A stretch of 64,000 nt of DNA from Burkholderia cepacia. GTDB lineage: Bacteria; Pseudomonadota; Gammaproteobacteria; Burkholderiales; Burkholderiaceae. The notes below the pieces were generated by a model. That model saw nothing but the letters and a program-made list of their open reading frames with translations, did no database searches and had not been told where the DNA came from. The position numbers and the translations under genes were made by a program. Of this stretch, positions 63,043 through 64,000 are shown in pieces. The DNA lies in contig NZ_LDWR01000058.1 in the NCBI RefSeq assembly GCF_001039005.1, positions 62,001 through 126,000 of the forward strand, written 5' to 3'. The first letter of the stretch is position 1; each line of letters starts with the position of its first letter.

Positions 63043-63867
63043 TCAACTCAAGTCATTCTGATAGTAGTACCCGGTTGTGACATACCAGCCGCGACGCACT
63101 TCCACCGGCCGATCCCCGTATGTATAGGACACACGCTCGACCGACAGCAAAGGAAAACCCGCCGGCACGTGCAGCAGGTCGGCGACCGCCGGCTCCGCCG
63201 CCACCGCGCGGATCTTCTCCGTCGCGCGGATCATCCGCGTGCCGAACTCCGTCTCGAACATCGCGTAGAGCGGCCCCTTGTAGTCGCTCAGCCGCTCGAA
63301 CGTGAGCCCGCGAAACATCGCGCCCGGCAGCCAGATCTCGTCGAGCACCGTCACCTCGCTGTCGAACTCCAGCAGGCGGCGCACCTGCACGACCGGATCG
63401 GCCGGCTTCAGGTCGAGCTGCCGCGCGATCTCGGCCGGCGCGCGCAGGCGCCGGCATTCGAGCAGGCGACTCACGTGCGGATGCTCGGCACCGTCATCGG
63501 CCAGCAAACGAAGAAAGCGAAACTGCGCGCGATCCTCATTGTGCGTTGCAACAAAAGTACCCTTGCCCTGCCGCCGGACCACGAGGTTTTCGGCAGCCAG
63601 TTCATCGATCGCCTTGCGAACGGTGCCCTGACTCACCTTGTAACGGGCCGCGAGTTCCACTTCACTCGGGATAATCTCGCCCGGCTTCCATTCACCGGTT
63701 TCGAGACTTTGCGTGATCAATGACTTAATCTGCTGGTATAACGGGCTGAACGTCGGCGACGGAGAGGCCGCAGGCGAAGCGACGGGATCACCCGCGCCCG
63801 GCTGCCCTGGGCCGCCTGCGCCGGTCTGATTCGCGGTATTCGCCTGGTTCGATGTCATGGCGCGCAT
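63043..63867 (-). CDS. GntR/HutC-family transcriptional regulator upstream of the sdh operon
   Basis: About 274 residues. After a Pro/Ala-rich tail (residues 1-37) the GntR winged helix begins PLYQQIKSLITQSLETGEWKPG and contains SEVELAARYKVSQGTVRKAIDELAAENLVVRRQGKGTFV. The C-terminal half is a UTRA ligand domain (LDEIWLPGAMFRGL, VERVSYTYGDRPVEVRRGWYV). The start is 63867 or 63858; the upstream part of the frame overlaps the promoter. It probably senses a small acid of central metabolism and controls sdh and its own gene. No terminator is seen after it. Confidence 0.9.
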   Translation of the reverse strand: MRAMTSNQANTANQTGAGGPGQPGAGDPVASPAASPSPTFSPLYQQIKSLITQSLETGEWKPGEIIPSEVELAARYKVSQGTVRKAIDELAAENLVVRRQGKGTFVATHNEDRAQFRFLRLLADDGAEHPHVSRLLECRRLRAPAEIARQLDLKPADPVVQVRRLLEFDSEVTVLDEIWLPGAMFRGLTFERLSDYKGPLYAMFETEFGTRMIRATEKIRAVAAEPAVADLLHVPAGFPLLSVERVSYTYGDRPVEVRRGWYVTTGYYYQNDLS

Positions 63868-63915
63868 TTCATCACAAACCGCACTTTTTCGTCCACTCAA
63901 TTTCCGCAAAACATC

Positions 63916-63931
63916 TGTCTTATATAAGACA
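63916..63931. promoter_or_regulatory. 16-bp perfect palindrome over the GntR gene -10 box
   Basis: TGTCTTATATAAGACA is perfectly symmetric, and its centre is the -10 hexamer of the gntR promoter. This is the usual layout of an autorepressor operator; short palindromes of this kind bind GntR-family dimers. Confidence 0.7.
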
Positions 63932-63949
63932 TATGATACCGTTTGACAA
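63921..63949 (-). promoter_or_regulatory. Promoter of the GntR-family gene
   Basis: TTGTCA (63949-63944), 17-bp spacer, TATATA (63926-63921) on the minus strand. Near-consensus sigma-70 boxes, 54 bp before the start at 63867. Confidence 0.75.
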
Positions 63950-63971
63950 TGCGCGTGACGACTCCTACACT
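63943..63971 (+). promoter_or_regulatory. Divergent promoter reading out of the right edge
   Basis: TTGACA (63943-63948), 17 bp, TACACT (63966-63971). Its -35 overlaps the -35 of the oppositely directed gntR promoter, so the two compete. The gene served lies outside the window; malate dehydrogenase would be a guess from common Burkholderia gene order. Confidence 0.7.
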
Positions 63972-64000
63972 CCCGGTCGAGCAAGGGTTCGCGGGTGCAA

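Noticed and set aside
1..64000. tRNA, rRNA, CRISPR arrays, insertion sequences or prophage genes
   Set aside because: I read both strands for cloverleaf ends, repeat-spacer periodicity, transposase motifs and integrases and found none I could support.

Overview
The window is high-GC DNA with the gene content of a Burkholderia cepacia complex genome, most likely the second chromosome. The basis is a match of gene families and order to the cepacian bce-II exopolysaccharide cluster (bceM to bceU), a Burkholderia-type porin, and the block leuC-leuD-leuB-asd, trpF-trpB-methyltransferase-trpA-accD-folC, purF-metZ, sdhCDAB-gltA. Placement on chromosome 2 is inference from memory of B. cenocepacia; nothing in the window proves it. 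I see no tRNA, rRNA, IS element, prophage or CRISPR array.

Layout. 1-8172 (minus): one operon for a selenocysteine-containing, membrane-bound formate dehydrogenase (fdoG-fdoH-fdoI), its maturation factor fdhE, and the Sec-insertion machinery selA and selB (selB runs off the left edge). fdoG reads through an in-frame UGA followed by a SECIS-like hairpin with a GGUCU loop. 8315-13352: YihY-family membrane protein, general porin, VOC protein, an AadA-type nucleotidyltransferase with an apparent frameshift, and an HU protein with a Lys/Ala-rich tail.

13614-27966: the cepacian bce-II cluster, with three acyltransferases (bceU, bceS, bceO), UTP-glucose-1-phosphate uridylyltransferase (bceT), a double glycosyltransferase (bceR), a flippase (bceQ), an exported beta-propeller-like protein (bceP), and GDP-mannose dehydratase and reductase (bceN, bceM). 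An unannotated 47-codon membrane ORF lies between bceT and bceS. 27985-41281 (minus): metZ behind a SAM-II-type riboswitch and terminator, purF-cvpA-SPOR-folC, accD-trpA-DNA methyltransferase-trpB-trpF-truA and a fimV-like gene. 42081-43325 (plus): a flagellar hook (flgE-like) paralogue with no other flagellar gene nearby.

43428-48279 (minus): asd, preceded by a short leader ORF rich in Thr, Ile and Lys codons, then leuB, leuD, a small entericidin-like lipoprotein gene and leuC. 48512-57850: mixed accessory genes (two tandem Tat-exported paralogues, cupin, glutathione transferase, LysP-like permease, Lrp regulator, dimethylarginine hydrolase-like enzyme, DUF1479 oxygenase-like protein, VOC protein, AraC regulator). 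57942-63867 (minus): gltA, sdhE, sdhB, sdhA, sdhD, sdhC and a GntR/HutC regulator whose promoter overlaps a divergent promoter pointing out of the window.

The strongest candidates for something not routinely annotated are the Thr/Ile/Lys leader ORF in front of asd (44631-44750), the SAM-II/terminator element in front of metZ, the orphan hook gene beside fimV, and the paired divergent promoters with a 16-bp palindrome at the right edge.
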